The position numbers and the translations under genes are program-made. From contig NZ_VCKW01000067.1 in assembly GCF_005889715.1 (NCBI RefSeq), positions 1 to 34,366 of the forward strand: a stretch of 34,366 nt of DNA, given 5' to 3'. Below are positions 23,373 through 31,884 of this stretch, in pieces. Numbering within the stretch: position 1 is the stretch's first letter; the number at the start of each line of letters is the position of its first letter. A model generated the notes under the pieces. The model saw only the letters and a program-made list of their open reading frames with translations. It searched no databases and was not told the origin of the DNA. The DNA comes from Actinomadura soli (GTDB taxonomy: Bacteria > Actinomycetota > Actinomycetes > Streptosporangiales > Streptosporangiaceae).

Positions 23373-24610
23373 GGGGTGGACGAGCGCCACGGGTCCTGAT
23401 CGTCGAGCCCGTCTCATCCGGTACCAGGCTCGTCGAGGACTGCCATGCCCTCGGCGCACAGGTCGTGGTGGCCTCCGCGGACAGCGGCGACCGGCTCCTC
23501 TCCGACCGGCTCCGCGATCTCGCCGACCAGGTGCTGGTGGTGGAGACCAACGACGATGAAGCCCTTGTGCGCGCGGTCGAGCAAGTCCTGCCGCTGGACG
23601 CCGTCCTGCCCGGGGTCGAGGTCAGCATCCCCTCGGCGGCCCGGGTCGGCCACCGGCTGGGCTTGACCTCGCTGCCGCCGGAGACGGCGGCCTGGGTGCG
23701 GAACAAGGCGCTGATGCGCGCCCGGGCCGCGGCCATGGGGGTGCGGGTCCCCCGCTTCGCGGAGGCCCGTTCGGCCCACGAAGTGGAGGAGGCCGCTTCG
23801 GAGGTGGGATTTCCCTGCGTCATCAAGCCGGTCGACTCGTCGGGAAGCGTCCATGTCAGCCGCGCCGACGACATGCCGGAGCTGCGGGCGGCCTATCTCC
23901 GGATGGAGGACGACCGGCGGCTGGACCTCGGACGCGCGGCCGGTTCCCATGTCGTGGTCGAAGAGTACGTCTCGGGGCCCGAATACAGTGCGGACGGCTA
24001 CGTTCTGGACGGCCGCGTCTCCATCTGCTCGCTCACCCGGAAGATCCTCGGTCCCGAGCCCTACTTCGTCGAGCTGGGGCACATCGTCTCGGCCGAGAAC
24101 GCGCCACCCGAGGTCATCGACCAGGTGGAGCGGTATGTGCGGCACGTGCTGGACGCGTTGCGGATCTCGTTCGGCCCCTTCCACTGCGAGCTGCGGATCT
24201 CCGCCGACGGGCCGGTACTGATCGAGATCGGGGCCAGGCTGCCGGGTGACCGGATCACGGATCTGATCGAGCTGACCACGGGCGTCTCCCTGTCCCGGGT
24301 CATGGTGGCCTGCTACCTCGGCCTTCCACCGGAATCCGCCGAAGCCTTCGGCGCGGCCCAGGCGAAATGCGCCGGCATCAGGTTCTTCGACGCGAACCGG
24401 AAGCGCGTCTTCACCAGGCTCGAAGGCTGGACCGACCTGGCTGCGCGTCCCGACGTCATCGAGACGGGGCTGTACTTCCGCCCGGGCGATGACATCCCCT
24501 CCCTGGAGGACTTCCGGGGGCGGATCGGTCACGCCATCTTCACCGCGGACTCCGTCCGGCAGGCGGAGCGGACCTGGCGGGATCTCGGCGACGCGATCCG
24601 GGTCGTCTGA
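23369..24610 (+). CDS. ATP-grasp ligase (amino-acid/carboxylate-amine ligase type)
   Basis: A 413-residue ATP-grasp enzyme. An N-terminal Rossmann-like domain (RVLIVEPVSSG through LPGVEVSIPSAARVG) precedes the ATP-grasp core. The core shows NKALMRARAAAMGV, FPCVIKPVDSSGS with the ATP-binding Lys, VVVEEYVSGPEYS, and the metal-binding HCELRI and LIEIGARLPGD. It activates a carboxylate as acyl-phosphate and joins it to an amine, as in L-amino-acid ligases such as BacD. The ATG overlaps the N-hydroxylase stop (ATGA). With that enzyme and the exporter it likely makes a dipeptide-like product containing an N-oxygenated residue. Confidence 0.88.
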   Translation: MRGGRAPRVLIVEPVSSGTRLVEDCHALGAQVVVASADSGDRLLSDRLRDLADQVLVVETNDDEALVRAVEQVLPLDAVLPGVEVSIPSAARVGHRLGLTSLPPETAAWVRNKALMRARAAAMGVRVPRFAEARSAHEVEEAASEVGFPCVIKPVDSSGSVHVSRADDMPELRAAYLRMEDDRRLDLGRAAGSHVVVEEYVSGPEYSADGYVLDGRVSICSLTRKILGPEPYFVELGHIVSAENAPPEVIDQVERYVRHVLDALRISFGPFHCELRISADGPVLIEIGARLPGDRITDLIELTTGVSLSRVMVACYLGLPPESAEAFGAAQAKCAGIRFFDANRKRVFTRLEGWTDLAARPDVIETGLYFRPGDDIPSLEDFRGRIGHAIFTADSVRQAERTWRDLGDAIRVV

Positions 24611-24665
24611 GCCCGTCCGGCGATTCGCACCGTCCATGAAGTCACCACCGTCTCTGGAGCCGTCC

Positions 24666-25919
24666 ATGCGCGGTCCGCGCTCTCGCTACTACGCGCTGAG
24701 GGCGATCGGCTGGCTAGCCGATCAGCTGCTGCTGTTCCTGGTGCCCGTGCTGGCCTTCAAGCTCACGGGGAGCCTCGCATGGTCGGGTATCGCGCTGACG
24801 GCGCAGTGGGTGCCCCGGCTGATCGCCCTGCCGGTCGGCGGGCTGCTCGCCGACCGGTTCGATGTGGCCACCTTCTACGTGGTCAACGATCTGGTCAGGT
24901 GCGTGGCCGGGGTCGCCGGCGTCCTCGCGATCATCCTGTTCCCTGGCCAGGCGGGCGCCACCGTCATCGTCTTCTCCGTCGTCGCGGGGGTCTGCTGCGA
25001 GCAGACCCTCGTGGCGGGGGAGAAGCTCGCGGGACGGCTGATCCCCGCCGAGATCATGCCCGGCGCCCAGAGCCTGCTCGGGTCTCTGGAGCAGGGGGCG
25101 CTGCTCCTCGCACCGGCCGTCGGCGGCGGGCTGGTCCTTCTCGACACGGTCTGGACGGCCCTGGTGATCACGGTCCTGTTCGTCATGAGCCTGGCGATCG
25201 CGCTCAGCCTCCCCCGGGAGGGCGGGCCCGAGAGCCCGGGCCGCGTCGCCGGCGGCACCCTCCCGGGCCTGGCGAGCGAGCTGGCGACGGGCGTCCGGAC
25301 GATCGGGCGGATCCCGGTGCTGCTCCGCATCGTGGCGGCGACGATGCTGGTCAACGTGCTGCTGGGGGCCATCCAGACGGCCGCGCCGGACCTGGTCGTC
25401 CGGTCGTACGGGTATTCCGAGGGCGTCCTCGGCACCATGTACACGGTGGCCGGGTTCGCCGCGATGGCGTCGATGCCGGTGATGAACCGCCTGATCCGCA
25501 GGTTCGGCCTGCTGGCGGTGGCCGCGGCCGCGTCGCTCACCCAGGCGGTCATGTTCACCCTGCTGACCTCGGCCTCGCCGTTCCTGGTGTTCGCCGGGCT
25601 CGTGACCGTCTTCATGATCGGCGACTGCATGTTCAGCGTCGTGATCAGGATCGTCCGGATCACGGTGGTCAGGCCCGACGAGTTCGGCCGGACGGTCGCG
25701 GCGATCCACATGCTGAACTTCGCCCCGGTACCGGTCGTCGGGCTGGTCCTCGCCGCGGCCGACGGACGGGTGTCCCTGAGCATCGTCATCCCGACGATAG
25801 GGCTGGTGACCCTCGTCTCACTCGCCCTGCTGATGCTGCGCCTGCGACCACTGATGGCCGCCTGCCCCGACCTGCACCCGCTGGAGGAAAGAAGAAAGGA
25901 ACGCGAACTGGTCTCGTGA
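24666..25919 (+). CDS. MFS exporter
   Basis: A 417-residue major facilitator with about twelve hydrophobic segments. The MFS loop 2-3 motif is degenerate but visible (GGLLADRF), and the N-terminus begins YYALRAIGWLADQLLLF. The body resembles drug or macrolide-type efflux carriers. Of two in-frame ATGs I chose 24666, which has ggag 6 nt upstream; the ATG at 24636 has none. It follows the ATP-grasp gene by 55 bp on the same strand, so it probably exports the product of that pathway and may give self-protection. Its stop lies 7 bp from the convergent efeU stop. Confidence 0.88.
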   Translation: MRGPRSRYYALRAIGWLADQLLLFLVPVLAFKLTGSLAWSGIALTAQWVPRLIALPVGGLLADRFDVATFYVVNDLVRCVAGVAGVLAIILFPGQAGATVIVFSVVAGVCCEQTLVAGEKLAGRLIPAEIMPGAQSLLGSLEQGALLLAPAVGGGLVLLDTVWTALVITVLFVMSLAIALSLPREGGPESPGRVAGGTLPGLASELATGVRTIGRIPVLLRIVAATMLVNVLLGAIQTAAPDLVVRSYGYSEGVLGTMYTVAGFAAMASMPVMNRLIRRFGLLAVAAAASLTQAVMFTLLTSASPFLVFAGLVTVFMIGDCMFSVVIRIVRITVVRPDEFGRTVAAIHMLNFAPVPVVGLVLAAADGRVSLSIVIPTIGLVTLVSLALLMLRLRPLMAACPDLHPLEERRKERELVS

Positions 25920-25926
25920 GCCGGGG

Positions 25927-26751
25927 TCAGGTGGAGGGGGCCGGGACGGCCTTGCGTCTGGGCGGCAGCAGGAAGAGGGTCAGGGTCGGGATGACGTAGA
26001 GGAGCCACACGACCACTTGCAGGACGGTCGGGTCGGGCTGGAAGTTGACCGTGCCCTTGAGCAGGGTGCCGTACCAGCTTTCCGGCGGGATCGTCTCGCT
26101 GATGTCGAACGCCTTGGTGTTCAGGCCCGGCAGGAAGCGCGCCTCCTGGAGGTCGTGGAACCCGTACGCCAGCACCCCGGCGGCCACGATGACCAGCATC
26201 GCGCCCGTCCAGGTGAAGAACCGGGCCAGGTTGATCCTCAGCGCGCCGCGGTAGAACAGCCAGCCCAGCACCACCGCGGTGGCCAGGCCGAGAAGCGCGC
26301 CTCCCAGTGGACGCACCCCGTCGCCGGTGGCCTGCACCGCCGACCAGATGAACAGCGCGGTCTCCAGCCCCTCCCGGCCCACCGCCAGGAAGGCCGTCAC
26401 CACGAGGGCGCCGGTGCCCATGACGAGGGCGCGGTCCAGCCTGCCGTGCAGTTCGGCCTTCAGGTAGCGGGCGGTGCGCCGCATCCAGAACACCATCCAG
26501 GTGACCAGGCCCACCGCGATGATCGACAGTGTGCCGCCGAGGAACTCCTGCGCCTCGAAGGTCAGGGTGGTGGTGCCCCATTGCAGGATCGCGCCGAAGG
26601 CCAGGCTGACGCCGACCGCGATGGCCACGCCCGTCCAGATGGCGCGCAGCGCGTCCCGTCGCTCCGTCTTGACCAGGTAGGCGATCAGGATGCAGACGAT
26701 GAGGCTTGCCTCCAGGCCCTCCCGCAGTCCGATCAGGTAGTTGGCGAACAT
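25927..26751 (-). CDS. efeU: EfeU/FTR1 family iron permease
   Basis: A 274-residue membrane permease of the FTR1/EfeU family that imports iron across the cytoplasmic membrane. Two REGLE motifs that bind iron are intact, GLREGLEASL near the N-terminus and GREGLETAL mid-protein, within about seven hydrophobic segments. The ATG at 26751 shares one base with the efeB stop (TGATG). It is the last gene of an efeO-efeB-efeU operon and needs those periplasmic partners. Confidence 0.95.
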   Translation of the reverse strand: MFANYLIGLREGLEASLIVCILIAYLVKTERRDALRAIWTGVAIAVGVSLAFGAILQWGTTTLTFEAQEFLGGTLSIIAVGLVTWMVFWMRRTARYLKAELHGRLDRALVMGTGALVVTAFLAVGREGLETALFIWSAVQATGDGVRPLGGALLGLATAVVLGWLFYRGALRINLARFFTWTGAMLVIVAAGVLAYGFHDLQEARFLPGLNTKAFDISETIPPESWYGTLLKGTVNFQPDPTVLQVVVWLLYVIPTLTLFLLPPRRKAVPAPST

Positions 26752-27998
26752 CAGGAGAACAGCTCCTTGCCCCACCAGCCGGTGGCGTCCCGGACCCCGG
26801 GCGGGACCGCGAACACGGCCGAGCCGACGTGCTGGATGTACTCGTTGAGGGCGTCGATCCGCGCGAGCCGGGTCTGCACGGGGAGGAAGCCGCGGCGGAT
26901 GTCGCGCTGGTAGGCCAGGAAGAACAGGCCCGCGTCCAGCCGTCCCAGCCCGTCGGTGCCGTCGGTGAAGGAGTAGCCGCGCCGCAGCATCCGGGCGCCG
27001 CCGTTGCTGTCGGGATGGGCGAGCCTGACGTGCGCGTCCTGCAGCATCGCCTTGAGGTCGGGCTCGTCGTGCTCGCGTTTGCCGTTCACCGGCGCGCCCT
27101 CGCCCTTGGTGCGGCCGAAGATGTCCTCCTGCTCCTTGAGCGAGGTGCGGTCCCAGGTTTCGATGCGCATCGCGATCCTGCGGGCGACCAGGTACGAGCC
27201 GCCGGCCATCCACGGCGGGCCGTCCTTGGCCGAGACCCACACGTGCTCGTCCAGGGCGGACGCGTCGGTGCCGGAGATGTTGCGGGTGCCGTCCTTGAAC
27301 CCCATCAGGTTGCGCGGGGTCTGCGCGTCCGGCGTCGTCGAGGACGTCTTGCCGAACCCCAGCTGCGACCAGCGCACCGACACCTTGCCGAAGCCGATGC
27401 GGGCCAGGTTGCGGATCGCGTGCACCGCGACCTGCGGGTCGTCCGCGCACGCCTGGACGCAGATGTCGCCGCCGCTGCGCGCCCCGTCCAGGTTGTCGCC
27501 GGGGAACACTTGCAGGTCGACCAGCGCGGGCGGGCGGCGCGCGGCGATGCCGAAACGGTCCTTGCCGTCCTTGGTGAACAGGGTGGGGCCGAAACCGACG
27601 GTCAGGGTGAGGCGGGACGGCTTGAGCCCCAGCGCCTCCCCGGTGTCGTCCGGCGGCCCCTCGGGCGGGCCGCCGACCGCGCCGTCGCCGACCGCGTGCC
27701 CGGCGGTCATCTGCGCGGCGGCCCGCGTCCACTCCTTGAGCATGGCGACGAGCTTGTCCCGGTCATCGGTGGTGGCGTCGAACGCGGCGAAATGCAACCG
27801 GTCCTGGACGGGTGTGGCGATCCCGGCCTGGTGCGCGCCGTGGAACGGCACGGCCTCTCCGGGCTCGGCGTCGTCGGCGATGCCGATCGCGGCGGCGGCC
27901 ACGCCGCCGGAGGCGGTCACGCCGAGCGCGAGCCCGGTGCCGCCCCAGCCGAGCAGCGCGCGGCGCGAGAACGACTTCGGCGGGCGTTCGGAACTCAC
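26751..27998 (-). CDS. efeB: EfeB deferrochelatase/DyP-type peroxidase
   Basis: A 415-residue haem peroxidase of the DyP family. The N-terminus is a twin-arginine signal (SRRALLGWGG, residues 11-20), so it is exported folded. The DyP hallmark GFKDGT (233-238, catalytic Asp236) is present, and AHVRLAHP near residue 330 probably carries the proximal haem His. EfeB oxidises ferrous iron or removes iron from haem for the EfeU channel. The start is GTG at 27998 after gggagg. Ten bases separate it from efeO. Confidence 0.95.
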   Translation of the reverse strand: MSSERPPKSFSRRALLGWGGTGLALGVTASGGVAAAAIGIADDAEPGEAVPFHGAHQAGIATPVQDRLHFAAFDATTDDRDKLVAMLKEWTRAAAQMTAGHAVGDGAVGGPPEGPPDDTGEALGLKPSRLTLTVGFGPTLFTKDGKDRFGIAARRPPALVDLQVFPGDNLDGARSGGDICVQACADDPQVAVHAIRNLARIGFGKVSVRWSQLGFGKTSSTTPDAQTPRNLMGFKDGTRNISGTDASALDEHVWVSAKDGPPWMAGGSYLVARRIAMRIETWDRTSLKEQEDIFGRTKGEGAPVNGKREHDEPDLKAMLQDAHVRLAHPDSNGGARMLRRGYSFTDGTDGLGRLDAGLFFLAYQRDIRRGFLPVQTRLARIDALNEYIQHVGSAVFAVPPGVRDATGWWGKELFS

Positions 27999-28008
27999 GG
28001 TGCCTCCC

Positions 28009-29148
28009 TCACGACGCGACGGCGGCGGCCAGCTTCGACAGCGGTTCGGCGAGCGCGTTGACCGCGTCCGACAGTTCCTTGCGGTCGTCCTTGCCGACGG
28101 TGTCGTAGGCGGCGAAGCCGTCAGGGGAACCCTTCTCGCGGTACTTGTCGAGGAGGGTGAACAGCGCCTTGAACTGCTTGTCCAGCTCCGCGGCGAGCGC
28201 CGGGTCCCGCTCGGCGGCGACCGGCCTCAGCAGCTCGTAGGACTTGTGCGCGCCCTCCACGTTGGCGTGGAAGTCGACCAGGTCGGTGTGGCTGTAGCGC
28301 TCCTCCTCGCCGGTGACCTTGCCGGTGGCGACCTCGTCCAGCAGCTCCTTGGCGCCGTTGGCCATGCTCGTCGCGTTGATCTCGGCGGTGCCGACGCGCT
28401 TCTGCCAGTCCTTCAGATCGGTGATGAGCTGGTCGGCGAGCTTCTTCTCCGCGGCGCCGATCTTCTTGTCCGTCCAGAGCGCCTTCTCCAGGCGGTGCCA
28501 GCCGGTCCAGGTCTGGCCCTGTTCGAGACCGTCCTCCCGCACGTCCACCTTGGGGTCGATGTCGCCGAACGACTCGGCGACCGGCTCGGTGCGCTCCCAG
28601 CCGACGCGGGAGACGGCGTAGGTCTTCTTGGCGCCCTCGATGTCGCCCGCCTTGACGGCGGCGGCGAACTTCTCGGCCTTGGGCAGGGTCTCGTCGGCCT
28701 GGGCCTGGACGTACTTGCGGTACTCGGCGACGGACCTGTCCAGACGCGGGTCCTGCGGCTTCGCCGAGCCCTGCCCGGTGGCGGTCACCTTCTGCCGGAT
28801 GCCGTCGCCCTTCATGCCGGGCTTGCAGGCGATCTCGTACGACCCGGCCTTGACCTCGGCCGTGATGTCGGCCTTGGTGCCGGGCCCGATGTTCTCCCGC
28901 TCGGTGACGATCCGGTCGCCGGGCGCGTAGATGTAGACCTCGGTGACCTTGGAGCCCTTGTTCTCCACGGCGAGCTTGACGTGCCCCGCCGGGAACTCGG
29001 TGCGCGAGACCTTGCACGCGCTGTCGCTCGCGGTGACCTGGATGGCGCCCGACCCCCCGCCGCCGTCCTTCTCGGCGCAGCCGGAAACGGCGAGGAGGGT
29101 GAGGGCGGCAGCGGCTGCGGCACCGCGGAGGTGATGGACGGCTCTCAT
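28009..29148 (-). CDS. efeO: EfeO iron-uptake lipoprotein: cupredoxin plus imelysin (M75) domains
   Basis: A 379-residue periplasmic-side iron binder. A lipobox VSGC (Cys24) anchors it. A cupredoxin-like domain (35-125) precedes an imelysin/M75 domain (about 135-375) with the metal motif HRLE (218-221) in TGWHRLEKALW. This is the full-length, two-domain EfeO. It heads the efe operon and lies 49 bp downstream of a double iron box, so it should be induced by iron starvation. Confidence 0.95.
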   Translation of the reverse strand: MRAVHHLRGAAAAAALTLLAVSGCAEKDGGGGSGAIQVTASDSACKVSRTEFPAGHVKLAVENKGSKVTEVYIYAPGDRIVTERENIGPGTKADITAEVKAGSYEIACKPGMKGDGIRQKVTATGQGSAKPQDPRLDRSVAEYRKYVQAQADETLPKAEKFAAAVKAGDIEGAKKTYAVSRVGWERTEPVAESFGDIDPKVDVREDGLEQGQTWTGWHRLEKALWTDKKIGAAEKKLADQLITDLKDWQKRVGTAEINATSMANGAKELLDEVATGKVTGEEERYSHTDLVDFHANVEGAHKSYELLRPVAAERDPALAAELDKQFKALFTLLDKYREKGSPDGFAAYDTVGKDDRKELSDAVNALAEPLSKLAAAVAS

Positions 29149-29196
29149 GCTGTGAGCTCCAGGGTCGGTGGCGTGGCCCCCCGCCCGCCAGGAAAG

Positions 29197-29230
29197 TTAG
29201 GCAAAGCTAATTTAGCTTGCCCTTGCCTAA
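29197..29230. promoter_or_regulatory. Two overlapping DtxR/IdeR-type iron boxes upstream of efeO
   Basis: Two 19-bp windows, 29197-29215 (ttaggcaaagctaatttag) and 29212-29230 (ttagcttgcccttgcctaa), each match the actinobacterial iron-box consensus at 13 of 19 positions. The whole segment is bounded by ttaggcaa and ttgcctaa, perfect inverted repeats, and contains the perfect 15-bp palindrome aagctaatttagctt (29204-29218). DtxR-family repressors often bind as two dimers on such overlapping sites. It sits 49-82 bp upstream of the efeO start. Confidence 0.75.
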
Positions 29231-29324
29231 CCGTCCGCAGCCGGGTCGGTGATCCGTCTCACCGATGACCTGCATGATCACCGATCCGGCCGCTCCGGGA
29301 GCCGCTGGACGCCGGGGATGACGG

Positions 29325-29672
29325 TCAGGCGACGAGGGCTTGCGCGGCCTCGCGGGCGTCTTGGGCCGGACGGGTGTTCCCGGAGATGGAGGCGGTGACG
29401 ATCGCGCCTTCGGCCAGGAGGCACACCGGCTCGGGCGGTGCGCCGGGCGCCGCGCCGAGCTTGCCCTTGACCTGCAGTTCCTCGGAGCGGCGGATGTCGC
29501 GGGCGGTGGGGATCCGCGCCGACGAGCGCAGCACCTCCCGCACGACCGTGGCGCGCAGCATGCCCAGCTCGGCGTTGCTCGCGTACCCGCCGCCCGGCTG
29601 GGCGGCACGACGGTCGGCCGCCGTCCCGAGCCGGAACGCGGAGCGCGCGAGGACGAAGCATGGCTTCGCCAC
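29325..29672 (-). CDS. Hypothetical protein
   Basis: A 115-residue frame with strongly G/C-biased third positions, which supports real coding on this strand. The start proposed is GTG at 29672, two bases after the stop of the DUF397-like remnant. The sequence has a mixed hydrophilic body (GMLRATVVREVLRSSARI, RDIRRSEELQVKGKL) and ends QALVA, with no signal peptide, membrane segment or motif I recognise. It may be the 3' part of a longer gene that has lost its 5' end, since the first 25 codons look less convincing. Function unknown. Confidence 0.45.
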   Translation of the reverse strand: MAKPCFVLARSAFRLGTAADRRAAQPGGGYASNAELGMLRATVVREVLRSSARIPTARDIRRSEELQVKGKLGAAPGAPPEPVCLLAEGAIVTASISGNTRPAQDAREAAQALVA

Positions 29673-29674
29673 TG

Positions 29675-29780
29675 TCAGGCGTGGTCTGCCCGGATGCTCT
29701 CCAGGAAGGCCCGCCACTCACGCGGGGAGAAATCGAGGAATGGACTGCGGGTGTTGTGGTTGGTGAAGTCTTGGCGACCT
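29675..29780 (-). pseudogene. DUF397 C-terminal remnant
   Basis: A short minus-strand frame reads GRQDFTNHNTRSPFLDFSP followed by REWRAFLESIRADHA and a stop. This matches the C-terminal half of DUF397 proteins, small actinobacterial proteins usually paired with an XRE regulator, whose ends read roughly RDS..GP.L.FSP.EWRAFL. The conserved N-terminal half (WRKSSYS, CVEVA) is not found in any frame upstream, and the frame soon meets stops. No XRE partner is adjacent. It is a decayed fragment next to the boundary with the more AT-rich sortase operon. Confidence 0.6.
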
Positions 29781-29926
29781 GGGAACAGCGGCTTGGTCTT
29801 GTGTTTGGGTGCCCGCCTTGCCGGATGCCGGAAGGGTCGCCTCCGACTGGATTTTGCTGCTCCTGCGTATGCGCCAAGTGGACAAAAGATTCATTACATA
29901 CGTTCGTGGTTCAATGGCCGGGGTAA

Positions 29927-30706
29927 GTGGCGATCGTGATCAAGAGACAGTCAACCCGTTCGAACGGGTTGAGACCCGCGATCGTGCCGGGATGGGCCGG
30001 ATTCTCGAATAGGTTCCGAGAGCGGCTGTCATCCGGCGTCAGGTACGCACCCGGCTTGGCGGTCGTCACCATAGCCGCGTCGGGTCTCGCAGTGACGGCG
30101 TTCTTCACTGTGCAGGCGTTCGGCGATCGCACGGCGGCCACCACCGCTCCGCAGCCTGGCCCCGCCGCGTCCAACCCGGAGTCGGCTCATCCGGCGGTGG
30201 CATTGCCGCGTTCGACCCCGGTTCGGCTCACGGTGCCGCGGATCCGCCTCCGAACGTCCCTGGTGCCGCTAGGGCTTAGAGACGACCACAGGGTCGAGGT
30301 TCCGTTCAATGCTGACCAGGCCGGCTGGTATCGGCTCGGGCCCTGGCCCGGAAGCATCGGCGCGGCAGTGCTCATCGGCCACGTCGACTCATCGCGCGGG
30401 CCGGGCGTCTTTTTCCGAATCGGGGAGTTGCGCCCAGGCGACCAAGCCGGCGTGCAACGAGCCGACGGGAGCACCGCGGTGTTCCAAATCGACTCGGTCG
30501 AACGCGTCAAGAAGACCAAATTCCCCACGCGCCGGGTCTACACCGATCCCGGCTACGCAGCGATCCGGCTGGTCACCTGCGGCGGCAGTTTCGACACCGA
30601 CACCGGCCACTACACCGACAACGTGATCGCCTACGGGCACCTGCTCCGGTCTGGTGTGCCGAAGCGAGGAGCACCCGATGCGTCCGCTGCCGGGGCCCCG
30701 AGATGA
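29927..30706 (+). CDS. Class F sortase
   Basis: A 259-residue membrane-anchored sortase. A basic N-terminus and one transmembrane segment (about 41-65) are followed by a Pro/Ala-rich stalk and the catalytic domain (about 97-240). His152 in IGHVDSSRGPGVFF and Cys218 in RLVTCGGSFD are the expected catalytic pair. The Arg often seen shortly after Cys is not obvious here; the sequence is GHYTDNV with Thr230. The start is GTG at 29927. Sortases join LPxTG-like proteins to the cell wall or to each other. It overlaps the glycosyltransferase gene as ATGA. Base composition is more AT-rich than upstream genes. Confidence 0.9.
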   Translation: MAIVIKRQSTRSNGLRPAIVPGWAGFSNRFRERLSSGVRYAPGLAVVTIAASGLAVTAFFTVQAFGDRTAATTAPQPGPAASNPESAHPAVALPRSTPVRLTVPRIRLRTSLVPLGLRDDHRVEVPFNADQAGWYRLGPWPGSIGAAVLIGHVDSSRGPGVFFRIGELRPGDQAGVQRADGSTAVFQIDSVERVKKTKFPTRRVYTDPGYAAIRLVTCGGSFDTDTGHYTDNVIAYGHLLRSGVPKRGAPDASAAGAPR

Positions 30707-31881
30707 GTTCAACCTCTACCACCCCGCCTTTCCCCGGCCGTTCAATTGACCATGCATTGATCGGTCCCGACCGCGGTGGGACGCCCCGGCGAGGGCGGCC
30801 GGGCCGGCGCAGCCTGCCACCGGTGGATCCGGCCGACCTGTGGGTAACGGTGCTGATCCCGGCGCGCAATGAGGCAGAAAATATCACCGATACGATCTCA
30901 TCGCTAAAGCGGCAGGAACAGGCACCGGACCAGATTATTGTCATCGCTGATAATTGCACGGACGACACCGTTGAACTCGCCAGGCGGTGCGGAGTTGAAA
31001 TATTCGTCACACGCGACAATCGACATAAGAAGGCTGGTGCCCTGAATCAGGTACTCGACCTGTTGCTGCCCGCTGCCGGGCCCAATGACGCGATCATGGT
31101 CATGGACGCAGATTCAGCACTGGACCCGGGCTTCATCCGTCATGGAGTGGCTTGCCTCTCCGACGGCCGCTACGCCGCTGCCGGCGGCACCTTCACCGGC
31201 CAGGACGGTGGGGGCATGGTCGGTATGCTCCAACGCAACGAGTATGTCCGCTACGCGCGAGACGTGCGGCGACTGCAAGGCAAAGCGCTGGTGCTGACCG
31301 GAACGGCGACCATGTTCCGCGCCACAACTCTGCAAGAAGTGGCCGCCGCCCGCAGGGAGCGCCGATTGCCTGGCGGCCCCCGTGTCTACGACGTTCGGGT
31401 GCTCACCGAGGACAACGAACTGACCTTGGCGATCCTGCATCTCGGTTTCGAAATCATATGCCCGCCCGAATGTACGCTCACTACCGAGGTGATGCCAACC
31501 TGGCGAGACTTGTTCCGGCAGCGACTGCGCTGGAAGCGCGGCGCCTTGGAAAATCTCATCGAATACGGTTGGACATCCGTGACGCGCCCATACTGGGGCC
31601 GGCAACTGCTTGCATTGATCGGGATCATCGCCGTCATGGCCTACCTGATCTCGCTGGGCTACTGTTTGGCCTTCACCGGTGGACTCCGGTTCCATCCAAT
31701 CTGGGCCTGCGTAACAGCGATCTTCATGATTGAGCGCATGGTGACCGTACGCCGGCGCGGGATCGTTCAAATGGCCATAGCCGCCATCATCGTCGTCGAG
31801 TTCCTCTTCGACGGTTTTCTTCAGATCGTCCAGGTCCGGGCTTACTGGGAAGCCGCCTGGCACAACGAAAGGAAATGGTGA
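30703..31881 (+). CDS. Membrane GT2 glycosyltransferase (BcsA/hyaluronan-synthase-like)
   Basis: A 392-residue processive-type family 2 glycosyltransferase. The UDP-sugar site holds ADNCTDD (82-88) and DAD (135-137), the catalytic base is in TED (235-237), and QRLRW (273-277) is the QxxRW motif of polymerising enzymes such as cellulose and hyaluronan synthases. Three hydrophobic segments follow (about 296-320, 323-342 and 352-375). There is no PilZ domain. The ATG is coupled to the sortase stop and the stop is 3 bp from the next gene. Third positions hold many A and T, unlike genes to either side. It would extend a beta-linked surface glycan; sugar unknown. Confidence 0.9.
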   Translation: MSSTSTTPPFPGRSIDHALIGPDRGGTPRRGRPGRRSLPPVDPADLWVTVLIPARNEAENITDTISSLKRQEQAPDQIIVIADNCTDDTVELARRCGVEIFVTRDNRHKKAGALNQVLDLLLPAAGPNDAIMVMDADSALDPGFIRHGVACLSDGRYAAAGGTFTGQDGGGMVGMLQRNEYVRYARDVRRLQGKALVLTGTATMFRATTLQEVAAARRERRLPGGPRVYDVRVLTEDNELTLAILHLGFEIICPPECTLTTEVMPTWRDLFRQRLRWKRGALENLIEYGWTSVTRPYWGRQLLALIGIIAVMAYLISLGYCLAFTGGLRFHPIWACVTAIFMIERMVTVRRRGIVQMAIAAIIVVEFLFDGFLQIVQVRAYWEAAWHNERKW

Positions 31882-31884
31882 ATC

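Noticed and set aside
29149..29324. Possible short gene between efeO and the hypothetical protein
   Set aside because: Only the iron boxes are recognisable; open frames here are short and lack ribosome sites.
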